A stretch of 64,000 bases of DNA from Chlorocebus sabaeus (taxonomy: Eukaryota > Chordata > Mammalia > Primates > Cercopithecidae), in NCBI RefSeq assembly GCF_047675955.1, contig NC_132911.1, positions 79,191,208 to 79,255,207 of the forward strand. Direction: 5' to 3'. A model generated the notes under the pieces. It was not told the origin of the DNA, made no database searches, and saw only the letters and a program-made list of their open reading frames with translations. Shown in pieces: positions 44,951-57,640 of this stretch. A program made the position numbers and the translations under genes. How positions within the stretch are numbered: the stretch's first letter is position 1; each line of letters starts with the position of its first letter.

Positions 44951-45830
44951 TTTTGCAAGTTGCCCAAGGATTTTTATTTTCACAATTTAGAGATTTCCGT
45001 ATCTTATGAGTTTTGCAAATTTAAGTATAAAATATTTACCAAGGTAGGGTATAAAACATGGCAAGAGTAAGCAAAAGTGATACAGTAGGGACAAACCAGG
45101 GGTTTGTCCATTCCCAGAAACACTGAAAAATTGGCAAATCTGTCAGAATCAATCTTATAGGAACTCTGAAAGATAGTCAAAGGTTTACAGCAAACAAATG
45201 AATGTTTAACTTGAAGAAAGGACACTAACACAAAATAGAAAAGGATTTGTGCAATTAACTTATTTGTACTCCACAAATTTCCCATGATGCTACAGTCTTT
45301 AAAATGGCAGCCCACATTCTTGATGTGGTTACCTGATTTTAAAAGTCGCAGAGTGAAAGTTGTTCCCAAGGAATTGTGTTTGTCTGTTTTGGTTTGCTTG
45401 TCTGTGGATCCCTGAAATATTGATGCAATGAAGGAACTTACAATTGTTTTACCAAACTCAAAGCTGTCTCAGGGCAAAGAGGTGCCTAAAAAGCATGTTC
45501 TTCAAAAATGCTGAAAGAAAAATGAATGACCTACTCTGTGTGGTGTATAAAATAACACTTGTGGCAAACAATGGTCATATTGAAAGCCTGGGAGAAAAGG
45601 CTTAGAAGTGTAATGCTTTAGATGATCAGAGATAAGCAATGACTGGAGAAAATTTTCTTTTCTTTCCTTACCTCTCCTTCTTCTGTTTTTGTTTTGCTTG
45701 TTTTCAGCTCTAGACACTAAAGACATCTCTGTCAAATCAATGGCTGGTAATGAAGGTAAAGGTGAAAGATATCAAAGACTGTCTCAAAAAAAAAAAAAAA
45801 AAGAAAAGAAAAGATATCAGAGACCACCCA
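44951..45830. other. Unassigned sequence, possibly the 5' part of the following L1M
   Basis: No repeat recognised with confidence. It holds a 121-residue open frame on the minus strand (45,004-45,369) with cysteine/leucine-rich content but no domain, and a perfect 9-bp palindrome GGACAAACC-AGG-GGTTTGTCC at 45,089-45,109. The frame may be antisense noise. Confidence 0.4.
45780..45809 (+). mobile_element. Extremely truncated Alu insertion (tail only)
   Basis: The 30-base insert TGTCTC plus an A-rich tail is bracketed by AAAGATATCAAAGAC (45,765-45,779) and AAAGATATCAGAGAC (45,810-45,824), a 15-bp target duplication with one mismatch. TGTCTC followed by A is the very 3' end of Alu. Confidence 0.6.
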
Positions 45831-46948
45831 TCACAAAGAACACAATATTTACAGAAGTAGTTTACAAAATTCACTATAACCCCACAGCAAGCAAATGAAA
45901 AATATTGAACATGGGAGAATCTGATTTATACCATATCATAATATTTAAAACATCCAGTTTTTAACAAAACATTATGAGGCAAGCCAAGAAACAAAAAAGT
46001 ATGACCCAGTCACGTGAGAAAAAGAGAAATTAACAAAAGTTGTCTGTGAGGAAACACAGACACTGGACTTCCTAGACAAAGATTGATAATCAACTGTCTT
46101 AAATATGTTCAAACAGCTAAAGGCAACCATTGACAAAGAGTTAAAAGAAGGCAGTAGACTTAAATAGGCAGAGAAAAGATCCAGCAAATTTGAAGATATT
46201 TCAATTAGGTAATTCCGTCTAAAGTCTCAGAAGAAAAAAAAATGAAGGAAAATAAACAGAGCTTAGGTGTGGGACACCATAAGACATACTAACATAGGCA
46301 TAATGAGAGGCCTTGAAGAAAATGAGAAAAAAAAAAAAGAAGAAAATTTCAAGAGATAATGTCTGAGAACTTCCCAAATTTGATGAAAGATATGAATCTA
46401 TACATCCAGGAAGCTCAACACATTCCAAATAGAAAAAACTCAAAGACATCTACATAGAGACACATTATAATCAAACTGTGAAAATACGAAGACAATGAGA
46501 GAATCTTGAAAGCATCAGACAAAAAGCAAATCAACACATACAAGGGAATCCTCAAGATTAACAGTTCAATTATCATAAGAAAATATGGGCACCACAAAAC
46601 AGTAGAATGACATATTTACTATGCTGAAAGAAACAAAAAAGTTGTCAATCAACAATTATGTTTCTGCTGTAACTATCCTTCAAAATTAAGAAAAAAATTA
46701 AAACAATTCCAGAAAAAGAAGAACTAGAGGAGATTATTGCTAGTAGACCTGCCCTGAAAAAAAAAAAAATGCTAAAGAGAATTCTTCAGGATAAAATTAA
46801 AAGGTATTAGATAATAACTTGAAGCAAGACACATGGAAAAATAACACAAGTAATTGTAACAACTTCTGTAAATGTAAAAGTGAGTATTACTATATTTTTA
46901 CTTGTACTTCTTACTCTTTTTATCTCATATGATTTAAAAGACAAATGC

Positions 46949-47860
46949 GTCTTGGGGTTGCTCTTCTCAAGGAGTATCTTTGTGGTGTTCTCTGTATTTC
47001 CTGAATTTGAATGTAGGCCTGTCTTGCTAGGTTGAGGGAGTTCTCCTGGATAATATCCTGAAGAGTGTTTTCCATTTATGTACCCAACAAACATACAAAA
47101 AAATGCTCATCATCACTGGTCATTAGAAAAATGCAAATGAAAACCACAATCAGATATCATCTCATACCAGTTAGAATGGCGATTATTAAAAAGTCAGTAA
47201 AGAACAGATGCTGGAGAGAATGTGGAGAAATAGGAACGCTTTTACACTGTTAGTGAGAGTGTAAATTAGTTCAACCATTGTGGAAGACAGTGTGCAATCC
47301 CTCAAGGATCTAGAACTAGACATATCATTTGACCCAGCAATCCCATTACTGGGTATATACCCAAAGGATTATAAATCATTCTACTATAAAGACACATGCA
47401 TGCATTATGTTTATAAAAGCACTATTCACAATAGGAAAGACTTGGAACCAACCCAAATGTCCATTAATGATAGACTGAATAAAGAAAATGTGGCACATAT
47501 ACACCGTGGAATACTATGCAACCATAAAAAAGGATGAGTTCCTGTCCTTTGCAGGGACATGGATGAAGCTGGAAACTATCATTCACAGCAAACTAACACA
47601 AGAAAAGAAAACCAACACCACACGTTCTCACTCATAAGTGGGAGCTGAACAACGAGAACACATGGACACAGGGAGGAGAACATCACACACTGGTGTCTGT
47701 CAGGAGGCGAGGGGTTGGGGGAGAGAATGCATTAGGGGAAATACCTAATGTGGGTGATGGGTTGATGAATGCAGCAAACCACCACAGCACATGTATACCT
47801 ATGTAACAAAACTGCATGTTCTGCACCTGTACTCCAGAACTTAAAGTATAATAAAAAAAG
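46949..47860 (+). mobile_element. 5'-inverted (twin-primed) L1PA element
   Basis: 46,949-about 47,063 is ORF1 sequence on the minus strand (CTTGGGGTTGCTCTTCTCAA; AATATCCTGAAGAGTGTTTT). From about 47,075 the element is plus-strand ORF2 3' end (AAATGCTCATCATCACTGGT; GACCCAGCAATCCCATTACT) and 3' UTR (CAGCACATGTATACCTATGT) with an A-rich tail. Perfect 11-bp target duplications AAGACAAATGC lie at 46,938-46,948 and 47,861-47,871. This is the classic twin-priming product. Confidence 0.95.
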
Positions 47861-48403
47861 AAGACAAATGCATAAAACAATAACTACAAACTTAGTAGGC
47901 ACACAAAATATAATGAGGCAATTTGCAAAAGTAGTAATATGAGGAGGAGGGATGGAAATGTATAGAAGAAGAATTTTGTATGCCATTGAAGCAAAGTTAA
48001 TATAATTTCAAAGTAGGTAGTTATAAGTTTAAGGTGCTAAAAGTAATCACGAAGTTAACCAAATCTAACATAGAAAAAATAGGAAAATGTAGAAGTTCTT
48101 ATCAGTAATTTCTTGAACTATAAATAGGTTAAACTCTCTATTTAAAAGACAGAGATTGTAATAATGGATACAAATACAGGGTCCATCCATGTGATGTCTA
48201 CAATAGATTTAACTAATATACAAAGACACAGACAGGTTGAAAAGAATATATTATAACATAAAAATATATTCCATGCAAATAGTAACCAAAAGAGAGCTGG
48301 TATGTCTATAGGCCCAAGTAGACTTTATGTAAAAGATTGTTAAAAGACCCAGAGGACATTATACAATGACAAAAGGGTCAACCAATCAAGACTATGTAAC
48401 AAT

Positions 48404-48436
48404 TACACACACACACATGCACACACACACACTTAT
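48404..48436. repeat. (CA)n microsatellite
   Basis: Two short CA runs separated by TG, within the host L1M ORF2 text. Confidence 0.9.
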
Positions 48437-48715
48437 GCACGTAAAGAGTTCCAACATACATGAAACATAACTTGACAACTGAAAAGAGACATAAGATTCT
48501 GAAAGGTTAGAAATTTCAATGCAACACTTTCAACAATGGAAGACACAAGTAGATTGAAGATTTGTTTTAATGACAATTTAAACACTACACACCAATTACT
48601 TCTAACAGACATATACAGAACACTGCATTCCACAATGCAATACTCCTTCTTAACTGCACACGGAACAGTCTACAAGGTACAACAAATTTTAGGCCAGAAA
48701 ACAAGTCTCAATATA

Positions 48716-49001
48716 TTTTTTTCTTGAGACAGAGTCTCCCTCTGTCGCCCGGGCTGGAGTGCAGTGGTGCAATCTGGGCTCGCTGCAAGCTCCACCTCCT
48801 GAGTTCACGTCATAGCTGGGACTACAGGCGCCCGCCACCACGCCCAGCTATTTTTTTTTTTTTTTTTTTTTTTGTGTATTTTTAGTAGAAACGGCGTTTC
48901 ACCATGTTAGCCAGGATGGTCTGGATCTCCTGACCTCATGATCTGCTTGCCTTGGCCTCCCAAAGTGCTGGGATTAGGGGCATGAGCCATTGCCTCAGGC
49001 C
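48716..49001 (-). mobile_element. AluY-like element with internal deletion and T-run, minus strand
   Basis: TGAGACAGAGTCTCCCTCTG, CTGCAAGCTCCACCTCCTGA and CTGGGATTAGGGGCATGAGC mark the Alu. The usual TCTCCTGCCTCAGCCTCC block is missing after GTTCACGTCA, and the central linker carries a 23-base T run (48,851-48,873). Inserted in the host L1M ORF2. Confidence 0.93.
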
Positions 49002-49980
49002 AGTACGTTTTAAAAGATTAAAGTCATCTAAAGAATCTCCAAACACAATGGCATGAAGCTAGAAATCAGTAACAGAAAAAAATAAGAAATGCATAAATAT
49101 GTAAATATTAAATAACACACTGTGAAAAGACCAATGGGTCAAAGATGAAATTACAAGGTAAATTAGAAAATATTTATAGTGGAATAAAAGCAAAAATACA
49201 ATCTACTGAAACTTTTGGAATTCAGCAAAAGAAACATACTCAGAGATTAATTTACAGTTGGAAATGCTCACGTTAGAAAAGAACAATGGGTAGGAGGCAG
49301 AGCAAGATGGCCAAATAGAAGCCATCCAGCGATTGTACCCTCCACAAGAACACCAAATTAAACAACTATCCACACATACAAAAACACCACTTTATAAGAA
49401 CCACAATTTAGGAAAGCAACCACAGTTCCCGGTTTTAACATAATATTAAAGAAAGAAGCATTGATGATGGTAGGAAAGACAGTCTTGAATTATCTACACC
49501 AGCCATCTCCTATACCTTGGCAGCAGCCACATGATGTGAAGAGAGAATCTGCATACCTGGGGGAGGGAGAGAGCAGTGATTGTGTGACTTTAGGTTGAAA
49601 CTTAGTGCTGCCCTGTCACAGAAGAAAGCAACACTAGGCAGAATTCAGCTAGTGCCTACAGAGGGAGCATTTAGACCAGCTCTAGCCAGAAGCAAGTTGT
49701 TCATCCCAGTAGTTGGAATCTGAGTTCCAGCAAGCCCTGTTACCATGGGCTAAAATGTTCTGAGGTCCTAAATAAACTTGAAAGACAGTCTAGGCCTTAA
49801 CGACTGCAGTTCCTGGGAAAGTACTGGTACTCTGCTGGGCTCGGAGCCAGTGGCCTCGGGGATGGGGAGCGGAATGCAACCTAGTGAGATATCAGCAGGG
49901 GTGGCCAAGAAAGTGCTTTTGTCACCCCTCTCCCAATCCCAGATAGTACAGCCACAGCTCTGGGAGAGACTCTTTCCCTC

Positions 49981-51074
49981 TATTTAAGGAGAGGAGAGGG
50001 GAGAGTAAAGAGGACTTTGTCTTGAAACATGGATACCAGTGCATCCACAGTAGAATAGGGCACCAGGCAGAGAGTGCTGAGGCTTCCAATCCAGGCCCTA
50101 GCTCCTGGACAACATCTCAAAACACACCCTGGTCCAGAAGGGAATCTGCTCCCTTGATGGGAAGGACTCAGTCATAGAAAAATTCAACTGCTGACTAAAG
50201 AGCCCTGAGCAATCAGCAGCGATAGTCATGCAGTACTTGCTGTGAGCCTTGGATGAGACTCAGAGCTGGGCTGAATTCAGGTGTGAACTAGCACATTCCC
50301 AGCTGCAGGAATGACTACTGGGAATTCAGAGACGTCTGTGAGAGAAACACGCTCTATTTGAGGAAATGGGAAAAAAGAGTAAAGGGGATGTTGTCTTGCG
50401 GCTTGGATACCAGCTTAACCACAATAGGGTAGAGCATCAAGTTGGCTCCTGGGGTCCCCATTCCAGGCCTTGGCTTTTGGATGGCATTTCTGGACCTGCC
50501 CTGGGCCAGAGGGGAACCCACTTCCATGAGGAAAGAACTCAGAACTGGCAGCATTTACCACAAGCTGACTAAAAATATCCTTGGATCTAGAGTGAACAGC
50601 AGCAAAAGCCAAGCAATACTCTTCATGGGTCTTAGGCAACAGTGACCATAGGGAGAGACTCCTCTGTTTGAGGAAAGGGGAGGGAAGAGTAGGAAGGACT
50701 TTGTCTTATGGCATGGATGACTGCTCAGCCACAGTAGAACAAAGCACCAGGTGGATTTCTAAGGCTCCTAACTCGAGGCCCTGGCTTCCAGATGGCATCT
50801 CCAGACTTTTCCAGGGCCAGGGGAACTTCCTACCCTGAAGGAAAGGGCATAAGCCTGGCTGGATTTACCACTTGCTGATTGTAGAGCCCTCAGTCATTTC
50901 TCGAATGAACATAAGTGGTAGCCTCGCAGTGGTCACTGTGGGCCTTGGGTAAGACCCACTGCTATGCTGGCTTCAGGTCTGACCCAGAACAGTCCCAGTG
51001 GTGGTGGCCATAAGGATGCTTGTGTCACCCACAGTACAACTCCAGGCACATCAGCACCGAGCGAGAGAGTCTCT
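49981..51074 (+). repeat. Three tandem units in an L1 5' UTR
   Basis: Units start TATTTAAGGAGAGGAG (49,981), TATTTGAGGAAATGGG (50,355) and TGTTTGAGGAAAGGGG (50,665), with lengths of about 374, 310 and 410 bases. Each shares blocks in the same order: GGACTTTGTCTT-like, CATGGAT-CCA, GGCCCTGGCTTCCAGATGGC-like, then CTGGCTGGATTTACCAC-like. A further partial unit follows (TTTGTTTGGGGTAAAG). Such monomer arrays can act as L1 promoters in other lineages. Confidence 0.8.
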
Positions 51075-51539
51075 GTTTGTTTGGGGTAAAGTACGGGAAG
51101 AGAACAAGTGTCTCTGCCTGGTAATGCAGAGAATTCTCCTGGATCTTACCTAAGACCACCAAGGTGGTAACTCTAGAAGTCTGCCAGAGCCAGCATTACT
51201 GGTCTTGAAGTATCCCCTAAAGGTAATATGGCCGCAGTGACTAAAAACTCAGATCACAACACTCAAGTCCTTTCAAATACCTGAAAAGCCTTTGCAAGAA
51301 TGATAGGTAAAAAATAAGTCCAGACTATGAAGACTACAATAAATACCTAACTTTTCAATGCCCTGACATTGATGAATATCCACAAACATCAAGACCTTCC
51401 AGGAAAACATGGCCTCACCATGAGAACTAGATAAGGCATCAGTGACCAATCTGAAAGAGACAGAGATATGTGACCTTTCATTCAGAGAACTCAGAAAAGC
51501 TGTTTTGAGAAAGCTCAACAAAATCCAAGATTCAAAGAG

Positions 51540-52340
51540 AAGGAATTCAAAATTCCATCAGATAAAGTTAAGAAAAAGATTGAAATAATTTAAAAGAATC
51601 AAGCAAAAATTACAGAGCTTCAAAATGCAGTTGACATACTGAAGAATGCATCATAGTCTCTTAACAGCATAAATGATCAAGCAGGAGAAAGAATTAGTGA
51701 GCTTAAAGGCAGGCTATTTGAAAATGCACAGCGGAGATAAAAATAAAAATAAAAACAAAAAAGCATGTCTACAAAATCTAGAAAATAGCCTCAAAAGGGC
51801 AAGCCTAATAGTTACCGACCTTCAAGAGGAGGTAGAGACAGATATCTGAATAGAAAATGTATTCAAAGGGATAATAACAGAAAACTTTCCAAACTTAGAA
51901 AAAGATATCAATATTCAAGTACAAGAAAGTTATAGAAGCAGATTTAACCAAAATAGGACTACCTCAAAACTTTCAATAATCAAACTCCCAAAGGTCAAGG
52001 ATAAAGAAAGGAGCCACAAAGCAGCAAGAGAAAAGGAACAAATAATATACAAAGGAACTCCAATATATCTGGCAGCAGACTTCTCAGTGAAAACGCTACA
52101 AGCTGGGAGAAAGTGGCATGATATATTTGAAGTGCAAAAGGAAAAAAAAAAAAAAAACTATCTTGTAAAATAGTAAATCCAGGGAAAATATCCTTGAAAC
52201 ATGAATAAGAAATACAGACTTTCCCAGACAAACTAAAGCTGAAAGATTTCATCAACACCAGACCTGTCCTACAAGAAATGCTAAAGTTCTTCAATCTGAA
52301 AGAAAAGGACATTAATGAGCAAAAAGAAGTCATCTGAAGG
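51540..52340 (+). pseudogene. L1 ORF1 remnant (L1MA-type)
   Basis: The plus strand contains an ORF1-like coiled-coil region around 51,560-51,760 and the C-terminal domain text around 52,060-52,330 (CTTCTCAGTGAAAACGCTAC; CCAGACAAACTAAAGCTGAA). Stops and indels, including an A16 run near 52,141, destroy the frame. The protein would have been the L1 RNA-binding chaperone. Confidence 0.75.
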
Positions 52341-52799
52341 TAAAAAACTCATTAGTAGTAGTAGGTACACAGAAAAACACAAAATATTAAAACACCATTA
52401 TTGTGGTTTGTAAACTACTTATACCATTAGTAGAAAAACTAAAAAATAAACCTATGAAAAATAACAACTACAACAACTTTTCAAGACATAAGCAGTACAA
52501 TGAGATGTAAATAAAAGCAACAAAAAGTTAAAATGTAGGAGGATGAAGTTAAAGTGTAGAGTTTTTTTAGTTTTCTTTTTACTTCTTTGTTAATTTATGC
52601 AATCAGTGTTAAGTTTTCATCAATTTGAAATAATGAGTTACGAGATATTATTTCAAGCCTCGTGGTAACCTCAAATAAAAAAAATACAACAGGTAGACAA
52701 AAAATAAAAAAGGATGTAGTTAAAACATCCACCTGGTAAAATCACTTTCACTAAAGGAAGATAGAAAAGAAGTAAAGAAGAAAGAGGAGACCACAAAAC

Positions 52800-55700
52800 A
52801 ATCTGGAAATAAATAACAAAATGGCAGAAGTAAGTCTTTACTTACAAATAATAACATAGACTATAAATGGACTAAACTCACTAATCAAAAGACACAAAGT
52901 AACTGAATAGATTTAAACAAAAACCGAAGATCTGTGCCTACAAGAAACACACTTCACCTATAAAGACACACATAGATCCACAATAAAGGGATGAAAAGAG
53001 ATATTCCATGTCAATGGAAACTAAAAAAGGGCAGGAGTTGCTATACTTATATCAGACAAAATAGATTTCAAGACAAAAACTAGATGAGACAAAGAAGGTT
53101 GCTATATAATAATGAAGGAGTCAATTCAGCAAGAGGATATAACAATTGTAAATACACATGCACCCAACACTGTAGCACTCAGATAAATAAAGCAAATAAT
53201 ATTAAAGCTGAAAAGAGGGATGGGATGGACTCCAATACAATAATAGCTAGAAACTTCAGTATTCCCACTTTCAGAATTGGTTAGATCATCCAGACAGAAA
53301 ATCAACAAAGAAACATTGGGCTTAATAGGAACCATAGACCAAATGAACCCCATAGAAATTTACAGATCATTTCACCCAAAGGCTGCAGAATACACATGCT
53401 TCTTAGCACATGGTTCATTCTCGAAGATAGACCACATATTAAGCTACAAAACAAGTCTTAAAACATTCAAAAAAGTAAAGTACTATCAAGTATTTTCTCT
53501 GACCACAATTAAATAGAATGAAAAAATCAATAAAAAGGGGAACTTTGGAGGCTATACAAACACATGTAAGTTAAGCAATATGCTCCTGAATGACCAGTGG
53601 GTCAATGAAGAAATTATGAAGGAAATTGAAAAATATCTCAAAACAAATGAAAATGGAAATACAACATACCAAAATCTATGAGATACAGCAAAAACAGTAC
53701 TAAGAGGAAAGTTTATAGCAATAAGCACCTACATCAGAAAATAAGAACAGTTTTAAATAAACAACCTAATGATAGATTTTAAATAACTAGAAAAGCAAGA
53801 GCAAAACAAACCCAAAATTAGTAGAAGAAAAGAAATAATAAAGATAAGAGCAGAAATAAATGAAATTGACACAAAGAAAACAATACAAAAGATCAACAGA
53901 ATAAAAAGTTAGTTGTGAAAACAAACCTTTAGCAACAACTGAGAAAAAAAGAGAGAACATCCAAATAAATTAGAGATAAAAAAGGAGACATTGCAATGGA
54001 TACTGCAGTAATTCAAAGAATCATTAGAGACTACTATGAGCAATTATATGCCAATAAATTGGAAAACCTAGGATAAATAAATCGACTTTCAGACCCATAC
54101 AACCTATGAAGATTGAATCACGAAGAAATAGAAAACCTCAACAGACCAAAAGTGAGTAATGAGATAAAAATAAAAAGTCTTCCAGCAAAGAAAAGCCTAA
54201 GACTAAGGCTTTATTGCTGAACTTTAACAAAATTTTAAAAAAGAACTAATACCAATTCCATTGAAACTCTTGCACAAAATAGAGAAAAAGAGAATACACA
54301 TTGATATGCAAATCAATCAATGCAATACATCATATCACAGAATGAATGACAAAATTATGCGATCGTCTCAACTGATATTAGAAAAGCATTTGATAAAATT
54401 CAACATTGCTTCATGATTAAAACCCTCAAAAAATTGGATATGGAAGGAACATATTTCAACACAATAAAAGCCAGGCATGAAGCTAGTATCATGCTGAATG
54501 GGGAAAAACTGAAGGCCTTTCCTCTAAGATTTGGAACAAAACAAGGATGCTCACTTTCACCAATGTTATTCAACATACTGCTGGAAGCCCTAGCTGGAAC
54601 AATCAGACAAGAGAAAGAAATAAAGGACATCCCCATTGGAAGGGAAGAAGTTGTTTGTAGGTAATATGCTATTATATTTGGAACAACTCAAAGACTCCAC
54701 CAAAAAACTGTTGGATTTGATAAATTCAGTAAAGTTACAGGCTACAAAATTGACATACAAAAATCAGTAGCATTTCTATGTCAAGAGTGGACAATCTGAA
54801 AAAGAAATCAATAAAATAATTCCATTTACAATAGTTACCAAAAAAAAAAAAAAAAAAAAAAACTAGGAATATGCTTAACCAAAGAGGTAAAACATCTCTA
54901 CAGTGAAAACTATAAAATATTTATGAAAGAAATTCAAGGGGACATGTGAAAAAGGAAATACATTTCATGTTTATGGATTGGAAGAATCAACATTGTTAAA
55001 ATGTTCTTTCTATCCAAAGCAAGCTACGGATTCAATATTATCCCTATCATAATACAAAAGACATTCTTCAAAGAAAGGAGGAAAAAATTATGCCACAATT
55101 TACATGGAACCACAAGAGACTCAGAATAGCCACAAGTATTCTGAGCAAAACGAACAAAACTTAAGGAATCACATTACTTGACTTCAATTATAACACAGAG
55201 CTATAATAACCAAAACAGCATGGTACTGTCATAAAAACAGACACATAGACCAGTAGAACAAAACAGAGAACCCAGAAATAAGTCCATACATTGACAAAAA
55301 ACTCATTTTCAACAAAGGTACCAAGAACATACATTGGGGAAAAAACAATCTCTTCAATAAATGGTGCTGGGAAAACCAGATATTTATTTGCAGAAGAATG
55401 AAACTAGACCACTATCTCTCACCACATACAAAAATCAAATCTAAATGGATTAAATATTTAAATCTAAGACTTCAAATAATGAAACTACTACAAGAAAACA
55501 TTGGGAAATCTCTCCAACACATTGGACTGGGCAAAGGTTTCTTGAGTAACATCACACAAGCACAGGCAAGCAATGTAAAAATGGACAAATGGAATCACAT
55601 CAAGTTAAAAAGCTTCTGCACAGCAAAGAAAACGATCAACAAAATGAGGAGACAACCCACAGAATGGGAGAAAAGATTTGCCAACTATACATCTGACAAG

Positions 55701-56300
55701 CGATTAATAATCAGAATATATAAGTAGCTCAAACAACTTAGTAGGAATAAATATAATAATATGATTGTAAAAATGAACAAAAGATCTGAATAGATATTTC
55801 CCAAAAGAAGACATACAAATGGCAAACAGGCATAGGAAAAGATGTTCAACATTACTAATCATCAGATAAATGCAAATCAAAACTACAATCTTATCCCAGT
55901 TAAAACAGCATTTATCTAAAACACAATCAATAAGAAATGCTGGTGAGGATGTAGAGAAAAGGGAATCCTCACAGACTGTTGATGGCAATGTAAATTAGTA
56001 TACCTACTACGAAGAACAGTTTGAAGATTCCTCAAAAAACTGAAAATAGAATGACCATGTGATCCAGCAGTCTCAATGCTAGGTATATACCCAAAAGAAA
56101 GAAAATCCGTATATCAAAGAGATATATGCACACTCATGTTTATTGCAGCGCTATTCATAGTAGCCAAGATTTGGAAACAACCTAAATGTTCATCAACAGA
56201 TGAATAGATAAGAAAAAAAAAGTGGTAGAAAAAGACAATGGCATACTATTCAGTCATATAAGAGAATGAGATCCTGTCATTTGCAACAACATGGATGGAA
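52800..56300 (+). pseudogene. L1 ORF2 remnant (L1MA-type)
   Basis: Endonuclease-like text starts at about 52,840 (ATAGACTATAAATGGACTAA). The RT region keeps an open piece at 54,413-54,664 (GTKQGCSLSPMLFNILLEAL) that ends in a stop just before the catalytic block. The C-terminal piece at 55,398-55,727 (MKLDHYLSPHTKIKSKW) stays open for 109 codons. A deletion near 54,290-54,300 removes RT sequence between the LHKIEKKRI-like and INQCNTSYH-like segments. An A22 run at 54,841-54,862 adds a frame break. Confidence 0.8.
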
Positions 56301-57285
56301 CTGGAGATGATTAAGTGAAATAAGTCGGGCACAGAAAGACAAATTTTGCATGACCTCACTTATTTGTGGGAGCTAAAAATGTTAAAACAATTTAACTCAT
56401 GGAGACTGAGTAGAATGGTTGTTACCAGTGGCTAGGAATGGTACTGGGGGGCAAGGATTGGAGATGGTTAATGGGTACAAAAAGACAGGTAAATAGCATG
56501 AATAAGATCTGTTATTTGAAAGCATAGCACGGTGACCATCGTCAATAATAATTTTTGTACAATTTAAAATAACTAAAATAGTTTAAATGGATTATTTGTA
56601 ATACAATGAAAGGGTAAATGCTTGAGATAATGGATACTCCATTTACCCTGATGCATTTATTACATATTGTACACCTGTATCTAAATTTCTCATTTACCCC
56701 ATAAATATTACAGCTATTATGTACATACACAATTTTAAAAAAAGTGATCTCAAATAATAACCTAACGCAAACCTTAAAGAACTAGAAAAATAAGAGCAAG
56801 GTAATTCAAAGCTAGCAGAAAGAAGGAAATAATGAAGATTAGGACCAAGATAAAAGGAAGATAGAGAATGAAAAAACGATAGAGTGCTAGTGATGCCAAA
56901 AGTTAGTTTTTTGAAAAGGTCAAGAAAAGTATGATAAACCTTTATCTGAACCAATACAGTTTTCTTCTTTTTAAAGAAGATACAACAACTGCAACAATGT
57001 GGATGAACCTGGAGAATAATATGCTAAGTAAAATAAGCCTGACAAAGAAAGACAAATATTGCATGATCTGATTCATGTGTGGAATCTAAAACAGTCAAAT
57101 GCCTAAAAGTAGAGAGTAGAATATTTCTTACCAGAGGTTGGAGGAAGCAGGAATGGGGAAACGAAAGATACTAGTTATAGGGTACAAAGTTTCAGCTAGA
57201 TGGGGGGGCAAAAAAAAAAGGCGATTCTATTGCAGATCATGATTCCTATAGTTGATAATAATGTACTTTATATTTCAAAATTGCT

Positions 57286-57291
<6 letters not shown>

Positions 57292-57335
<44 letters not shown>
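57292..57335. repeat. (GT)n microsatellite
   Basis: An uninterrupted GT run of about 22 units, ending in TATATATA, located between host L1M 3' UTR text (TTTCAAAATTGCTAAAAG) and the T-side of an Alu. Confidence 0.97.
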
Positions 57336-57340
<5 letters not shown>

Positions 57341-57343
<3 letters not shown>

Positions 57344-57640
57344 TTAGACACAATCTTCTTGTGTTGCCCAGGCTGGAGTGCTGTGGCACGATCTTGGCTC
57401 ACTGCAACCACCGCCTACCGAGTTCAAGCGATTCCTCTGCCTCAGCCTCCGGAGTAACTGGGACTATAGGCACGCGCCACCACGCCCGGCTAATTGTGTG
57501 TGTGTATGTGTGTGTATTTTTAGCAGAGACGAGGTTTCACCGTCTTAGCCAGGATAGTCTCGATTTCCTGACCTCTTGATCCATCCGCCTAGGCCTCCCA
57601 AAGTGCTGAGATTACAGGCCTGAGCTACCACGTCCGTCCC
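57341..57640 (-). mobile_element. Alu element, minus strand, in L1M 3' UTR
   Basis: GTTGCCCAGGCTGGAGTGCT, GATCTTGGCTCACTGCAACC and GGGACTATAGGCACGCGCCA mark the Alu. A second small GT tract lies in its linker (57,496-57,515). Host L1M text (TAGATTTTAAATGTCC) resumes after it, so the Alu and microsatellite split one sentence of the host 3' UTR. Confidence 0.92.

Larger units (their letters stand above)
49284..56743 (+). mobile_element. Near full-length L1MA-type element
   Basis: Begins with the L1 5'-end motif AGAGCAAGATGGCCAAATAG (from about 49,300). It has a long 5' UTR with tandem units (49,981-51,074), ORF1 (about 51,540-52,340), ORF2 (about 52,800-56,300, with a deletion near 54,290) and an L1MA-like 3' UTR ending TTACCCCATAAATATTACAG and an A-rich tail. 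Host L1M sequence resumes at 56,744. At about 7.4 kb it is the most complete L1 here, but it is inactive: frames are broken. Confidence 0.88.

Noticed and set aside
57200..57579. Frames with runs of Cys-Val residues
   Set aside because: Translation of the (GT)n microsatellite and an antisense Alu.
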